From VAZQ01 sp036557665 (GTDB lineage Bacteria; Pseudomonadota; Alphaproteobacteria; Rhizobiales; Xanthobacteraceae), in the NCBI GenBank assembly GCA_036557665.1, contig DATBHG010000095.1, positions 1 through 64,000 of the forward strand: a DNA stretch of 64,000 bases, written 5' to 3'. The position numbers and the translations under genes are program-made. The notes beneath the pieces were generated by a model. That model ran no database searches, was not told the DNA's origin, and worked only from the letters and a program-made list of their open reading frames with translations. This document shows, piece after piece, positions 1 to 11,430 of this stretch (position 1 is the stretch's first letter; every line of letters begins with the position of its first letter).

Positions 1-2847
1 GCGTACCCCACGCCGGACCAGCTCGTCATCATCGACCAGAAGGGCGTGTCCCGAGATCGAGCCACAAATACCGGTCAGTGTCTCGATCAGTTTGCGGCGA
101 TCGACCGGCTTTACCAGGTAATCCGCTGCTCCGAGTGCGTAACCCCGATTCTTCTGGTCGATGATCGACATCAGCACCACCGGAACGCTTGCCGACGCCG
201 GATCGCCCTTGATCGCGGCAAGCACCGTCCAGCCGTCGAGGTCCGGCATCATGATGTCCAGGGTCACCGCTGCAGGCCGTAATTCCCGGACCAGCCGCAG
301 TGCCTCCTGGCCGCCACGCGCCGTGACCACTGCAAAACCCGAGCGTTCCAAGTGCCGTTGCACGAGCTCACGCACGGTCGCATCATCGTCCACCACGAGG
401 ATCAAGGGCTCGTCGCTTCCCGCGCCGATCGGATGCGCAGGTTTCGCACGCGCCTGACGCTGCGGCTCGGCGGTGAGCCGTTGCTCGCTCTGCGCCGTTC
501 GCGGCAGGCGGATGGTGAAGGTCGAGCCTTTTCCCGGCTCGCTTTCCACGGTGATGTCGCCCCCCATCATCTGACAAAAGCGTTTGCTGATCGCGAGCCC
601 GAGGCCGGTGCCGCCGTATTTGCGGGTGGTCGAGGCATCCGCCTGGGAGAATTCCTGGAACAGCCTGCCCATCTGCTCGGCCGTCATGCCGATACCGGTG
701 TCGGCGACCGACATCGTGACCCAGTCGCGGCCGTCCTCCTCGTCTGGCCGCGCGTTGACGGTGATGATGCCGCGCTCGGTGAACTTGTTGGCGTTGCTCA
801 ACAGGTTCAAGAGCGCCTGTCGAAGGCGCATCTGGTCGGCATGCATCATCCCGATATCGCCGTGACAATCGACTGCGACTCGGTTGGCGTTCTTTGCCGC
901 CAGCGGCTCGATCGTCTTCACCGCGCCGGCGATCAACGGTGCGAGCGCGAAGGACTCGAGCTGCAGCTCCATCCGGCCTGCCTCGATCTTGGAAAGGTCG
1001 AGGATGTCGTTGATCAATGCGAGGAGATGCCGCGCCGCTCCGAGCACGCGATCCAGCGGCTCCAGATCCTGCTTCGATGCCTCGGCATCCTCCCGCAGCA
1101 TCTCGGTGACGCCGATGATGGCGTTGAGCGGCGTGCGCAGCTCATGGCTCATGTTGGCGAGGAACTGGGACTTGTGCTGGCTCGCCTCCGCCAGCTGCCG
1201 GCCCTTGTCGTCGATCTCGCTGAACAGCTGCGCATTGCGGATCGCCAGCGCCGATTGCGCGGCAAAGGTCTGCAGCAGCTCCACCGTGCTTTTCGCGAAC
1301 TCCCCCGGCGCCTTGCGGCGAGCCACCAGGGCTCCCACGATCTGATCGGAGACGAGCAGCGGAATAACGAGGCGAGCGCGATAGCCAAGCTGCATGACCA
1401 GCTCGTTTGCCCGCGAGGACGGCTCCAGAGCGGCAATCTGGTCGGGCTCCCTGCGCTGCGTCGCGAGCCGGACAGCTTCGGAAAAGTCAGCGTGGTGCTC
1501 CGTGATGACCGCTATCATGTCGGCGGTCATCCCGTACGTCGCCCGCAGTTGGAACTGACCGCTGGCATTGTCGAACACATAGATCGCGCCGGCCTCAGTG
1601 CCGGAAAGCTGGGTCGCGCGGGCGACAATGGTATCGAGAACCGTTTGCAGATCGAGCGTCGAGTTGACGGCTTGGGATACCGCGCCGAGGGCGCGCATCT
1701 CTTCGACCGAGCGCGCAAGCTCGCGCGTGCGCTGCTGCTCGGCCTCGAACAGCCGAACGTTCTCGATCGCAATCACCGCCTGGTCGGCGAAGGTCTTTAC
1801 CAGGCCGATCTGTGCGTCGGTAAATGGCCGTACCTCGCGTCGGGCGCAGCCGATGACGCCTATCGGGGTCCCCTCCTTGAGTATCGGAACCGCCATGAAC
1901 GTCCGGTACCTGAGCGTGCGCTGAAGTATTTCGCGGGTGCGCGAATCATAGTCGAGCTCAGCCAGCACATCCTCGAATTGCACCGGCTGGCGCTCGACGA
2001 ATGCCCGGCCCATGACGAAGTTTCGGGTAGGAGACCGGGGAAAAAGACTGTGAAAGGCCTCTCTTTCTTCAGCTGACAAATTATTGAGGGCTACGAGGTG
2101 CAAAAGCCCGTCCTCGCATCGCGCGACCGCACTGAAATGCGCCTGACATAGTTGGGCCGCGCGTGCGACCATGGCCTCGAACACCGGTTGCACCTGCGTG
2201 GGCGAGCTGCTGATGACCTCCAGCACCTCTGAGGTGGCCGTCTGCTGCTCCAGAGCCTCGGTCAATTCGCGCGTGCGCTGCTGCTCGGCCTCGAACCGAC
2301 GTACGTTCTCGATGGCGATGACGGCTTGTGCGGCAAAGGTTTCGAGCAACGCGATCTCAGGCTCGGAGAACGCCAGAGGCTCGCTCCGGGATACCGAGAT
2401 CGCTCCGATCGCCTTGCCGTCCAACAACATCGGAACGGAGAGCGCGCTGCGAAACCCGACTTCTCTCGCGAATTGTCGACGAGCGGCAGGAGACGATACA
2501 TCCTCTTGAGCGTCAGCAGTGTGAACGACCTTGCATTCGAGGATAGCTTGGGCGGCTGGGGTGGCTCGCCCCGGGGAAGCCGGATAGACACTGTTGAAAA
2601 GCTCGAGCGCCTCTGGCGCAAAGTTATGATGGGCGACCAGATGCACCCGTTCCCCATCAAATCGAAAAGCCGTACTGAACATTCCGCCGCAAAGACTCAC
2701 AGCGGCGCGGACGATCGCATCAAAGATCGGTTGGACGTCGGCGGGCGAGCTCCTGATCACGCGCAGGATCTCGCTGGTAGCGGTCTGCTGCCGGCGCGCC
2801 TCAGCCAGCTCTTTGACCAATCTTGCGTTTTCGGCGGCTAATTCCAT
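1..2847 (-). CDS. Multi-GAF hybrid sensor histidine kinase with receiver domains (partial, C-terminus off window)
   Basis: The frame stays open for 949 codons from an ATG at 2847 to the window edge, so the C-terminus is missing. Three GAF modules come first (roughly residues 20-160, 190-335 and 375-520), each ending in a helix of the type IAIENVRLFEAE. Next are a HisKA box (HKSQFLANMSHELRTPLN), a HATPase with DTGIGM and GGTGLGL, a receiver with phospho-acceptor context TLDIMMPDLDG and KPVD, and the start of a second receiver (ALLVDDDELVRRG). No membrane segment or signal peptide is visible, so it should be cytoplasmic. It starts 32 bp after the upstream kinase stop and is probably co-transcribed. 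GTG or upstream in-frame starts overlapping that gene are possible. Ligand and output partner are unknown. Confidence 0.9.
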   Translation of the reverse strand, partial: MELAAENARLVKELAEARRQQTATSEILRVIRSSPADVQPIFDAIVRAAVSLCGGMFSTAFRFDGERVHLVAHHNFAPEALELFNSVYPASPGRATPAAQAILECKVVHTADAQEDVSSPAARRQFAREVGFRSALSVPMLLDGKAIGAISVSRSEPLAFSEPEIALLETFAAQAVIAIENVRRFEAEQQRTRELTEALEQQTATSEVLEVISSSPTQVQPVFEAMVARAAQLCQAHFSAVARCEDGLLHLVALNNLSAEEREAFHSLFPRSPTRNFVMGRAFVERQPVQFEDVLAELDYDSRTREILQRTLRYRTFMAVPILKEGTPIGVIGCARREVRPFTDAQIGLVKTFADQAVIAIENVRLFEAEQQRTRELARSVEEMRALGAVSQAVNSTLDLQTVLDTIVARATQLSGTEAGAIYVFDNASGQFQLRATYGMTADMIAVITEHHADFSEAVRLATQRREPDQIAALEPSSRANELVMQLGYRARLVIPLLVSDQIVGALVARRKAPGEFAKSTVELLQTFAAQSALAIRNAQLFSEIDDKGRQLAEASQHKSQFLANMSHELRTPLNAIIGVTEMLREDAEASKQDLEPLDRVLGAARHLLALINDILDLSKIEAGRMELQLESFALAPLIAGAVKTIEPLAAKNANRVAVDCHGDIGMMHADQMRLRQALLNLLSNANKFTERGIITVNARPDEEDGRDWVTMSVADTGIGMTAEQMGRLFQEFSQADASTTRKYGGTGLGLAISKRFCQMMGGDITVESEPGKGSTFTIRLPRTAQSEQRLTAEPQRQARAKPAHPIGAGSDEPLILVVDDDATVRELVQRHLERSGFAVVTARGGQEALRLVRELRPAAVTLDIMMPDLDGWTVLAAIKGDPASASVPVVLMSIIDQKNRGYALGAADYLVKPVDRRKLIETLTGICGSISGHALLVDDDELVRRGVR

Positions 2848-2879
2848 TCGACCCACGGCAACAACCGCTCGGCTGCCGG

Positions 2880-5495
<2,616 letters not shown>

Positions 5496-5655
5496 CCGGG
5501 GTTGCGCCTCGATCCCCTCGCAAGAATTGCAACAGTAGCACGAATCTCAACTGAGTGGTTGCAGTAAAGCAGGCTGCGTGGTCCAATGATAAAAAATGCA
5601 GTTGCTGGCAGGGAGCGCCGCGTCGCAACCGCGCGCGTGACGCAGAAAGGCGGGA

Positions 5656-6735
5656 ATGAGACGCCGGGATATTCTGGGCAGTGCGTCAGCATTCGCCGCT
5701 GCAGGGACCGTCACCTTGCCGGCGCCTGCGATCTCGCAGGGAATGCGGCAACTGAGGATGGTGACGGATTGGCCCGACGGTACGCCGGGCCTTCACACCA
5801 GCGCGGTTCGTTTCACGCAGACGATCGCTGCCGCTTCGGGCAACCGCATCAAGATCGATCTCTTTCCTGCCGGCGCGTTGGTACACTCTTTTGAGACGTT
5901 TGATGCGGTAAGCGCCGGCCTTGCTGACATGTATCATTCGTTTGAAGGCTACTTCGAGCAGAAGTCGCGGGCGCTGCATTTCTTTGCGGCCATTCCCTTC
6001 GGGTTCACGGCGGATGAGCTGTTTGCGTGGGTTCAGTATGGCGGCGGGCAGGAGCTGTGGGACTCGCTAAGCGGCCAATTCAATGTCAAGCCGCTGCTCT
6101 GCACCAGCACGGGTTGCCAGATGGGAGGATGGTTCGTCCGCGAGGTCAACTCGGCGGAGGACTATAGGGGGTTGCGCTATCGGATGGGCGGCCTTGGCGC
6201 CGAGGTGCTGCGCCGGATGGGCGCCACGGCAGTGACGCTGCCTGGCGGCGAGATCATGCCGGCGATCCAATCAGGTGCGATTCATGCGTGCGAATGGATC
6301 GGGCCCTGGCTCGATATGGCAATGGGGCTGCACAAGGTGGCGCGGTATTACTATTATCCCGCTTTTCACGAGCCGGGGTCCGGCTTTTCGGTCGGCATCA
6401 ACAAGGGCGTGTGGGAAACCTTCGACGCGAGCGATCGGCGGCTCATTGAGGCCGCGGCTGCCTGTGAATACGCGCGCTCTCTGGCGGAGTTCAATGCCAA
6501 CAACGCACTGTGGCTGGGAAAACTACGGGATGAAGGCACCGTAAAGATCCTGAAGTTCGATGACTCCCTGCTGAACGCATTTCTCAGGATCAGCAAGGAT
6601 GTCGTCGCCGAGATCGGCGACAGCGACGACCTGTCCAGAAAAATCTACAATAGCTACGAGCAGTTTCGCAGCTCGATCATGGACTGGAGCGACGTTGCCG
6701 AGCGCGCTTTTCTCAACGGGCGCGGGCTGGCTTGA
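5656..6735 (+). CDS. TRAP transporter solute-binding protein, TakP-like (copy 1 of 3)
   Basis: A 359-residue DctP-superfamily protein of the TakP (2-oxoacid-binding) type. The N-terminus MRRRDILG followed by an Ala-rich stretch and PAISQG fits a Tat-type signal. The TakP-like ligand region is present: GCQMGGWF (Gln155), GLRYRMGG (Arg176) and CEWIGPWLD (Trp214). A ribosome site, AAAGGCGGGA, precedes the ATG. It is the first of three tandem paralogues with very short gaps. No DctQ or DctM gene follows anywhere in the window. It may feed a distant permease, or act as a periplasmic receptor for the divergent membrane kinase (inference). Confidence 0.92.
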   Translation: MRRRDILGSASAFAAAGTVTLPAPAISQGMRQLRMVTDWPDGTPGLHTSAVRFTQTIAAASGNRIKIDLFPAGALVHSFETFDAVSAGLADMYHSFEGYFEQKSRALHFFAAIPFGFTADELFAWVQYGGGQELWDSLSGQFNVKPLLCTSTGCQMGGWFVREVNSAEDYRGLRYRMGGLGAEVLRRMGATAVTLPGGEIMPAIQSGAIHACEWIGPWLDMAMGLHKVARYYYYPAFHEPGSGFSVGINKGVWETFDASDRRLIEAAAACEYARSLAEFNANNALWLGKLRDEGTVKILKFDDSLLNAFLRISKDVVAEIGDSDDLSRKIYNSYEQFRSSIMDWSDVAERAFLNGRGLA

Positions 6736-6749
6736 TTGGAGAAGGTGCC

Positions 6750-7829
6750 ATGCGGCGGCGCGATCTTCTGACTGGAGCGGGATCGATAGTTGCCGGCGCC
6801 GCGTCGAGCTTCGCCGCGCCCGCGATCGCCCAGGGGATCCGCCAGCTCAAGATGGTAACCGACTGGCCCGAAAGCATGTCGGGTTTTCACCCCAGCGCAG
6901 TGCGTTTCGCACAGACGATCGACGCTGCGACCGGCGGCCGTATCAGGATCCAAGTATTCCCGGCCGGCGCACTTGTGCGACCGTTCGAAACTTTCGATGC
7001 GGTTGGTGCCGGTGTGGCCGACATGTTTCATACATATGAGGGCTATTTTGAAAAAAAATCATCGGCCCTTCAGTTCTTTGCAGCGATGCCCTTTGGCCTT
7101 ACCGCGGACGAGCTGTTCGCGTGGGTACACTATGGTGGCGGTCAGGAGTTGTGGGACGAGCTCGGCGGGCAATTCAACATCAAATCGCTGCTCTGTACCA
7201 ACACGGGTTGCCAGATGGGCGGCTGGTTCAACAATGAGATCACCTCCCCGGTGGCGTTCAAAGGCCTGCGTTACCGTATGGCTGGCCCCGGCGCGGAAGT
7301 ATTACGGCGCGTCGGCGCCGTCGTCGTGACTTTGCCCGCCGGTGAGATCATGCAGGCACTCAAGTCCGGCGCCGTCGATGCGACAGAATGGATCGGGCCG
7401 TGGCTCGACATGGAAATGGGTCTCAACAAAGCGGCCAGCTTTTACTACTACCCCGGCTTTCATGAGCCCTGTGCCGGCTCGGCAGTCGGCATCAACAAGA
7501 GCATCTGGGAGAGCTTCGACGCCGGGGATCGGCGGGTTTTCGAGGCCATGGCGGCTTGCGAATATGAGCGAAGCACGACCGAATTCAATGCCAACAATGC
7601 GCTTTGGCTGCGCAAGCTTCGTCAGGAAGGCACCGTCAAGATCCTTAAGTTCGACGACTCGCTTCTTAAGACATTTCTCGACATCAGCGCGGACGTCGTG
7701 GCCGAGATCGGCGCGGCCGACGAGCTCTCCCGGAAAATCTATGAGAGCTATCGGCAGTTCCGCTCATCGATCGTGGATTGGAGCGACGTCGCGGAGCGGG
7801 CCTTCCTCAACAGCCGCCGGCTTGCGTGA
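6750..7829 (+). CDS. TRAP transporter solute-binding protein, TakP-like (copy 2 of 3)
   Basis: A paralogue of the gene just upstream, 359 residues from ATG 6750. I prefer this ATG to an earlier in-frame TTG at 6732 because GGAGAAGG lies just before it and the twin-arginine signal MRRRDLLTGAG then starts the protein. The conserved ligand region is kept (GCQMGGWF, GLRYRMAG, TEWIGPWLD). The gap to the preceding stop is 14 bp, so the genes form an operon. The last 47 bp before the stop codon region are identical to the end of copy 3. No membrane component is adjacent. Confidence 0.92.
   Translation: MRRRDLLTGAGSIVAGAASSFAAPAIAQGIRQLKMVTDWPESMSGFHPSAVRFAQTIDAATGGRIRIQVFPAGALVRPFETFDAVGAGVADMFHTYEGYFEKKSSALQFFAAMPFGLTADELFAWVHYGGGQELWDELGGQFNIKSLLCTNTGCQMGGWFNNEITSPVAFKGLRYRMAGPGAEVLRRVGAVVVTLPAGEIMQALKSGAVDATEWIGPWLDMEMGLNKAASFYYYPGFHEPCAGSAVGINKSIWESFDAGDRRVFEAMAACEYERSTTEFNANNALWLRKLRQEGTVKILKFDDSLLKTFLDISADVVAEIGAADELSRKIYESYRQFRSSIVDWSDVAERAFLNSRRLA
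7779..7825 (+). repeat. 47-bp direct repeat, copy A (shared with 8873-8919)
   Basis: The coding 3' ends of the second and third TRAP binding-protein genes are identical over 47 bp, although the rest of the two genes has diverged clearly. Recent local gene conversion or recombination is the simplest explanation. Confidence 0.85.
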
Positions 7830-7843
7830 CTGGAGAGGCGCTC

Positions 7844-8923
7844 ATGCGACGACGGGATATTCTGGCTGGCGCGGGATCATGCGCTACCGCCGCCGTCTCG
7901 CCCTTTCCAGCGCCCGCGATCGCACAAGGCATCCGACGATTGAAGATGGTGACCGACTGGCCCGAAGGGACGCCGGGCCTGCAAACGGGTGCCGTCCGTT
8001 TGGCGCAGACGATCGGTGTTGCGACATCCGGACGCATCGAGGTGCAAGTATTTCCGTCCGGTGCCTTGGTTCGCCCTTTCGAGACGTTCGATGCCGTCAG
8101 TGCCGGCTTGGCGGACATGTATCATTCGGACGAATACTATTGGGGAGACAAATCGCCGGCATTCAACTTTTTCTCGGCCGTGCCGTTTGGGTTTACCGCG
8201 GATGAGCTGTTCGCGTGGATCCATTATGGCGGCGGGCAAGCCCTGTGGGATGCCCTCAGTGGGCAGTTCAACATCAAGCCTATCCTATGTCTCAATACCG
8301 GCACCCAGATGGGCGGCTGGTTCGCCCGAGAGGTCAACTCCCCGGAAGACTTCAAGGGGCTGCGCTACCGCATGCCCGGATTGGGCGCCGAGGTGCTCCG
8401 GCGGCTCGGCGCCGTCGTAGTGACTTTGCCCGGCGGCGAAATTGTACCTGCGCTGAAGTCAGGCGCCATCGATGCCAGTGAATGGGTCGGCCCGTGGCTT
8501 GACATGGCGCTGGGCCTCCACAAAGCCGCTGCTTATTATTATTTCCCCGGCTTTCATGAGCCGGGTACAGGGACGTCGGTCGGCATCAACAAGGCCGTAT
8601 GGGAGAGCCTGGCTCCAACCGACCAGGAAACCATCGCGTCCGTGGCCGCGAGCGAGTACGCTCGCTCGTTGGCAGAGTTCAATGCGAACAACGCGCTCTC
8701 CTTGCGGAGGCTGCGGGAGGAAGCCGGCGTCAAGATCCTGAAATTCAGCGATCCTGTGTTGAAAGCCTTGCATGCAGTCAGCACGGACGTGGTCGCCGAG
8801 GCGGGCGCACGCGACGCTCTCTCCAAGAAAATTTACACGAGCTACCAACAATTTCGCGCGTCGATCATGGACTGGAGCGACGTCGCGGAGCGGGCCTTCC
8901 TCAACAGCCGCCGGCTTGCCTGA
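7844..8923 (+). CDS. TRAP transporter solute-binding protein, TakP-like (copy 3 of 3)
   Basis: Third tandem paralogue, 359 residues from ATG 7844, with CTGGAGAGG upstream and a Tat-like N-terminus (MRRRDILAGAG). The binding region reads NTGTQMGGWF, GLRYRMPG and SEWVGPWLD. The Cys before the conserved Gln in copies 1 and 2 is Thr here, so ligand preference may differ slightly. It lies 14 bp after copy 2 and ends the operon. A long non-coding stretch without permease genes follows. Confidence 0.92.
   Translation: MRRRDILAGAGSCATAAVSPFPAPAIAQGIRRLKMVTDWPEGTPGLQTGAVRLAQTIGVATSGRIEVQVFPSGALVRPFETFDAVSAGLADMYHSDEYYWGDKSPAFNFFSAVPFGFTADELFAWIHYGGGQALWDALSGQFNIKPILCLNTGTQMGGWFAREVNSPEDFKGLRYRMPGLGAEVLRRLGAVVVTLPGGEIVPALKSGAIDASEWVGPWLDMALGLHKAAAYYYFPGFHEPGTGTSVGINKAVWESLAPTDQETIASVAASEYARSLAEFNANNALSLRRLREEAGVKILKFSDPVLKALHAVSTDVVAEAGARDALSKKIYTSYQQFRASIMDWSDVAERAFLNSRRLA
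8873..8919 (+). repeat. 47-bp direct repeat, copy B (shared with 7779-7825)
   Basis: Second copy of the 47-bp identical block, at the 3' end of the third TRAP binding-protein gene. Confidence 0.85.
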
Positions 8924-8973
8924 TTTGCCCCGCGAAGCAACAACTGAAATACGTTCCGCTCATCTCTCACCGC

Positions 8974-9068
8974 GTCATGCGCCGGCTTGACCCGCGCATC
9001 CCACGTCTTTCGCGCGAGCGGCCAAGGCGCGGATGGCCGGACCGAGCCTGGGTCAAGCCGGCAATGAC
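8974..9068. repeat. Imperfect inverted repeat element
   Basis: Left arm 8974-8993 (GTCATGCGCCGGCTTGACCC) pairs with right arm 9050-9068 (GGGTCAAGCCGGCAATGAC) around a 56-nt GC-rich centre that contains further short pairings. The pattern (CCGGCTTGACCCG ... CGGGTCAAGCCGG) looks like the dispersed palindromic intergenic elements common in rhizobial-type genomes. That family link is from memory. Confidence 0.6.
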
Positions 9069-9237
9069 CCGGCCGGTGGCGGACCGGTTTCAGCGAAGCA
9101 GCTTGGACCAAAGGGCTTGAACAAGGGCATAAGAATTTCAAGCATAAAAATTTAACTTGGCACGAGAGCTTCACGAAAATGTTACTCGCATTGAAACGCG
9201 ACTCGTGGTAGAAAGCGCAATCTGAAATTTCTGTATG

Positions 9238-9269
9238 AAGCCCGGGCAGGAAACCGCACCGGGCTTTTT
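9238..9269 (+). terminator. Rho-independent terminator, not tied to a gene
   Basis: An 8-bp perfect stem, AAGCCCGG (9238-9245) with CCGGGCTT (9259-9266), a 13-nt loop and a T run to 9269. It lies more than 300 bp after the last TRAP gene, with an AT-rich stretch upstream (9121-9235) that contains TTGGCA at 9157. It may end a small non-coding RNA. Confidence 0.65.
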
Positions 9270-9374
9270 GCATGGCGCCTTCCCCAGTGCGATGCATCAA
9301 GGAGGAACGGCGACTACAGCATCTGCCGCTATCAGTGGCGATCGCCTGATCGGAGCCCCTGTTCCGTCCCTGTT

Positions 9375-9495
9375 CCGTCCCTGTTATTTCCCTGTTCTGG
9401 CGCGGCTATTTTTGTTTCATCTCATTGATTCTACGTAGCTTTTTAGAAGCCACCCTATTGCGCCCCGCCCCCTTTACAGGGATTTACAGGGACGG
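9375..9495. repeat. CAGGGA-type inverted repeat element
   Basis: Left arm 9375-9396 carries TCCCTGTTATTTCCCTGTT and right arm 9474-9495 carries TTACAGGGATTTACAGGGAC. The arms are inverted copies matching at about 18 of 22 positions. The left side also has the direct repeat TGTTCCGTCCC. The centre is AT-rich with a palindromic CTACGTAG. It resembles dispersed CAGGGA repeats in Hyphomicrobiales (recollection, not checked). Confidence 0.55.
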
Positions 9496-9659
9496 TCGCG
9501 TGGACTGCACCCCTCCCTGGAGACACGAAAACTAGGAACTTGCTGCGTTTGCTGCTGCAGACGGAGCTTGTCGGTCAATGCAGCACGCGCCAGGTTGCGT
9601 GTGCTGCCGTTCAAGACGCGGTAACTTTTCAAACCGCTTTGCCGCGGAGAATAATCAGC

Positions 9660-10382
9660 ATGGGGACGAACGCCAGGCTCGGCTTCCTCATTCCGCCGGG
9701 AAATCCGACGGTCGAGCCGGAAATGATCGCTATGGCGCCAAACGGCGTCTCGGTGCATTTCTCGCGCATGGTCGCGCATGGCCCGACCGGCACGCTCGGC
9801 GGACAGGAGGAGCGCAACCGCACGCAAATCGCGCACATCGGCGAAAGCGCGGAGCTGCTCGCCATGGTCAGGCCCAGCGTCATCATGCTGGCCCACACTG
9901 CGACGAGCTATACCCTGGGCCGGCACGCCGAGGCCGAGCTGGTGCAACGTCTGCATGACCAATGCGGCATGCCCGTAGCCACGGCTTTCGGAAGCGTGCT
10001 TGCCGCACTCGACGAGCTCGGCGCGAGGCGTATCGCGCTCGGCACGCCCTACGGCGAGGAGACGACGCGCAAGGGTAAGGCGCTCTTGGAGGAGCACGGC
10101 CTTCACGTCGTGAGGTGCCGGCGGCTCGATAACGTGACGAATATCTACGACGAGACGCCGGAGCGAGCGTATCGACTCGGCCGCGCCAGCGATACGCCGG
10201 AGGCGCAGGCGATTTTTCTGAGCGGGCTCGGGATGCCCACTATCTCCATTCTCGCAAGACTCGAGGCAGAGCTCGGCAAGCCGGCGATCTCAGCTGCGTC
10301 GGCGACCATGTGGCAGGCGCTGCGACTGGCCGGCGTGCGCGATCGGGTGTCCGGCTACGGCCGGCTGTTTGCACCGGCCTGA
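9660..10382 (+). CDS. Asp/Glu racemase / arylmalonate decarboxylase / maleate isomerase family protein
   Basis: A 240-residue protein from ATG 9660, preceded by GCGGAGA. It aligns by eye along its length with arylmalonate decarboxylase: an N-terminal GFLIPPGNPT, the central LAHTATSYTLG (where AMDase has its oxyanion Thr-Ser loop), IFLSGLGMPT (where AMDase has its catalytic Cys in LSCGG) and a C-terminal GYGRLF. The usual second catalytic cysteine is Gly here, and no Cys sits in the first loop either. Chemistry therefore cannot be the standard two-Cys or one-Cys mechanism. It lies 10 bp before an amidohydrolase and probably leads a catabolic operon through 14984. Confidence 0.82.
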   Translation: MGTNARLGFLIPPGNPTVEPEMIAMAPNGVSVHFSRMVAHGPTGTLGGQEERNRTQIAHIGESAELLAMVRPSVIMLAHTATSYTLGRHAEAELVQRLHDQCGMPVATAFGSVLAALDELGARRIALGTPYGEETTRKGKALLEEHGLHVVRCRRLDNVTNIYDETPERAYRLGRASDTPEAQAIFLSGLGMPTISILARLEAELGKPAISAASATMWQALRLAGVRDRVSGYGRLFAPA

Positions 10383-10392
10383 AAACCGCGCG

Positions 10393-11430
10393 ATGAAGAT
10401 CGACGTCTTCAACCATTTCATGCCGAAGGCCTATCTGCGGCGGCTCGCTGTCTTGATACCGGGCCATGTGGCCGTCACCGGCTTTCCGCGCCTCACGACG
10501 CTCTGCGATGTCGAGGCGCGTTTGCGGCTGATGGAGCGGTTCGGCGATCTGCAGCATGTGCTCTCGCTCGCCAATCCGCCGCTCGAGCTCGTGGCCGGCC
10601 CCGATGTGACGCCTGAGCTTGCACGGCTCGCGAACGATGCGCTCGCGGAAATCTGCAGCCGGCATCCGGATTATTTCCCGGCATTTGTCGCCGCCTTGCC
10701 CATGAACAATATCGATGCCGCGCTGGCGGAGATCGACCGCAGCATCGGCACGCTGGGCGCGTGCGGCGTGCAGATCTTCACCCATGTGGCGGGCCGGCCG
10801 CTGAGCCTGCCGGAATTTCGCCCGGTCTTCCGGCGCATGGTCGAGCACGATCTGCCGGTGTGGGTGCATCCCATGCGCGGGCCTGATTTTGCCGATTACA
10901 GGAGCGAGCAAGCCTCGGAGGACGAAATCTGGTTTGCCTTCGGCTGGCCGTATGAGACCACCGCCTGCATGACGCGCCTGGTCTATTCCGGAATTCTTGA
11001 TGAGCTTCCCGGCCTCAAGGTCGTCACCCACCATTACGGCGGGATGATCCCGTTCTTCTCCGGCAAGATCAATCTCGGCTTCCGCCAGATTTTCTTCGGG
11101 ACACCGGAGCAGAACCCGCTCGCGCAGGAGCGCGCTTTGAAGCGGCGGCCGATCGAATATTTCAAGATGCTCTATGCCGATACTGCACTCAACGGGGAGA
11201 GTGCGGCCACCCGCTGCGGGCACGCGTTCTTCGGTACCCGACATTCCTTGTTCGCAACCGATGCTCCGTTCGACGCCGAGCAGGGACACGGCCTCATTCG
11301 CGACACCATCGCCGCGGTCGAGGCGTTGGAGATTCCGCTGCAGGAGCGCGAGCGCATCTTTGCCGGCAACGCGCGCGAGCTGCTGCGGCTGCCGCAAGCG
11401 CGCTCGGCAAAGACGAGATCAACCGCATGA
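10393..11430 (+). CDS. Amidohydrolase-2 family protein (decarboxylase/hydrolase, ACMSD-like fold)
   Basis: A 345-residue TIM-barrel metal-dependent protein. The start at ATG 10393 leaves the usual N-terminal strand (MKIDVFNHFMP). Metal-site landmarks are the N-terminal FNH (the first His of the classic HxH is Phe), VWVHPMRG, VTHHYGGMIPF and the C-terminal LFATDAPFDAE. Relatives include ACMSD, gamma-resorcylate decarboxylase and related aromatic-acid decarboxylases. The substrate cannot be told from sequence. Its stop overlaps the next start (ATGA at 11427), which indicates translational coupling. Confidence 0.87.
   Translation: MKIDVFNHFMPKAYLRRLAVLIPGHVAVTGFPRLTTLCDVEARLRLMERFGDLQHVLSLANPPLELVAGPDVTPELARLANDALAEICSRHPDYFPAFVAALPMNNIDAALAEIDRSIGTLGACGVQIFTHVAGRPLSLPEFRPVFRRMVEHDLPVWVHPMRGPDFADYRSEQASEDEIWFAFGWPYETTACMTRLVYSGILDELPGLKVVTHHYGGMIPFFSGKINLGFRQIFFGTPEQNPLAQERALKRRPIEYFKMLYADTALNGESAATRCGHAFFGTRHSLFATDAPFDAEQGHGLIRDTIAAVEALEIPLQERERIFAGNARELLRLPQARSAKTRSTA

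Noticed and set aside
352..2076. Long open plus-strand frame of 574 codons
   Set aside because: It is a shadow of the minus-strand hybrid kinase, whose frame encodes clear GAF, HisKA and receiver motifs.
5496..5655. Inverted repeat TTGCAAC...GTTGCAG in the kinase/TRAP intergenic region
   Set aside because: Arms are only 6-7 bp with one mismatch and a long gap, too weak to call an operator.
9157..9180. Possible sigma-54 promoter (TTGGCACGA with a downstream TTCAC)
   Set aside because: The -12 element is off by one position and lacks the GC of TTGC, so it is not a convincing sigma-54 site.
9359..9398. Possible CRISPR-like short repeats (TCCCTGTT units)
   Set aside because: There are only a few short, irregular units with no spacers of constant length and no cas genes.
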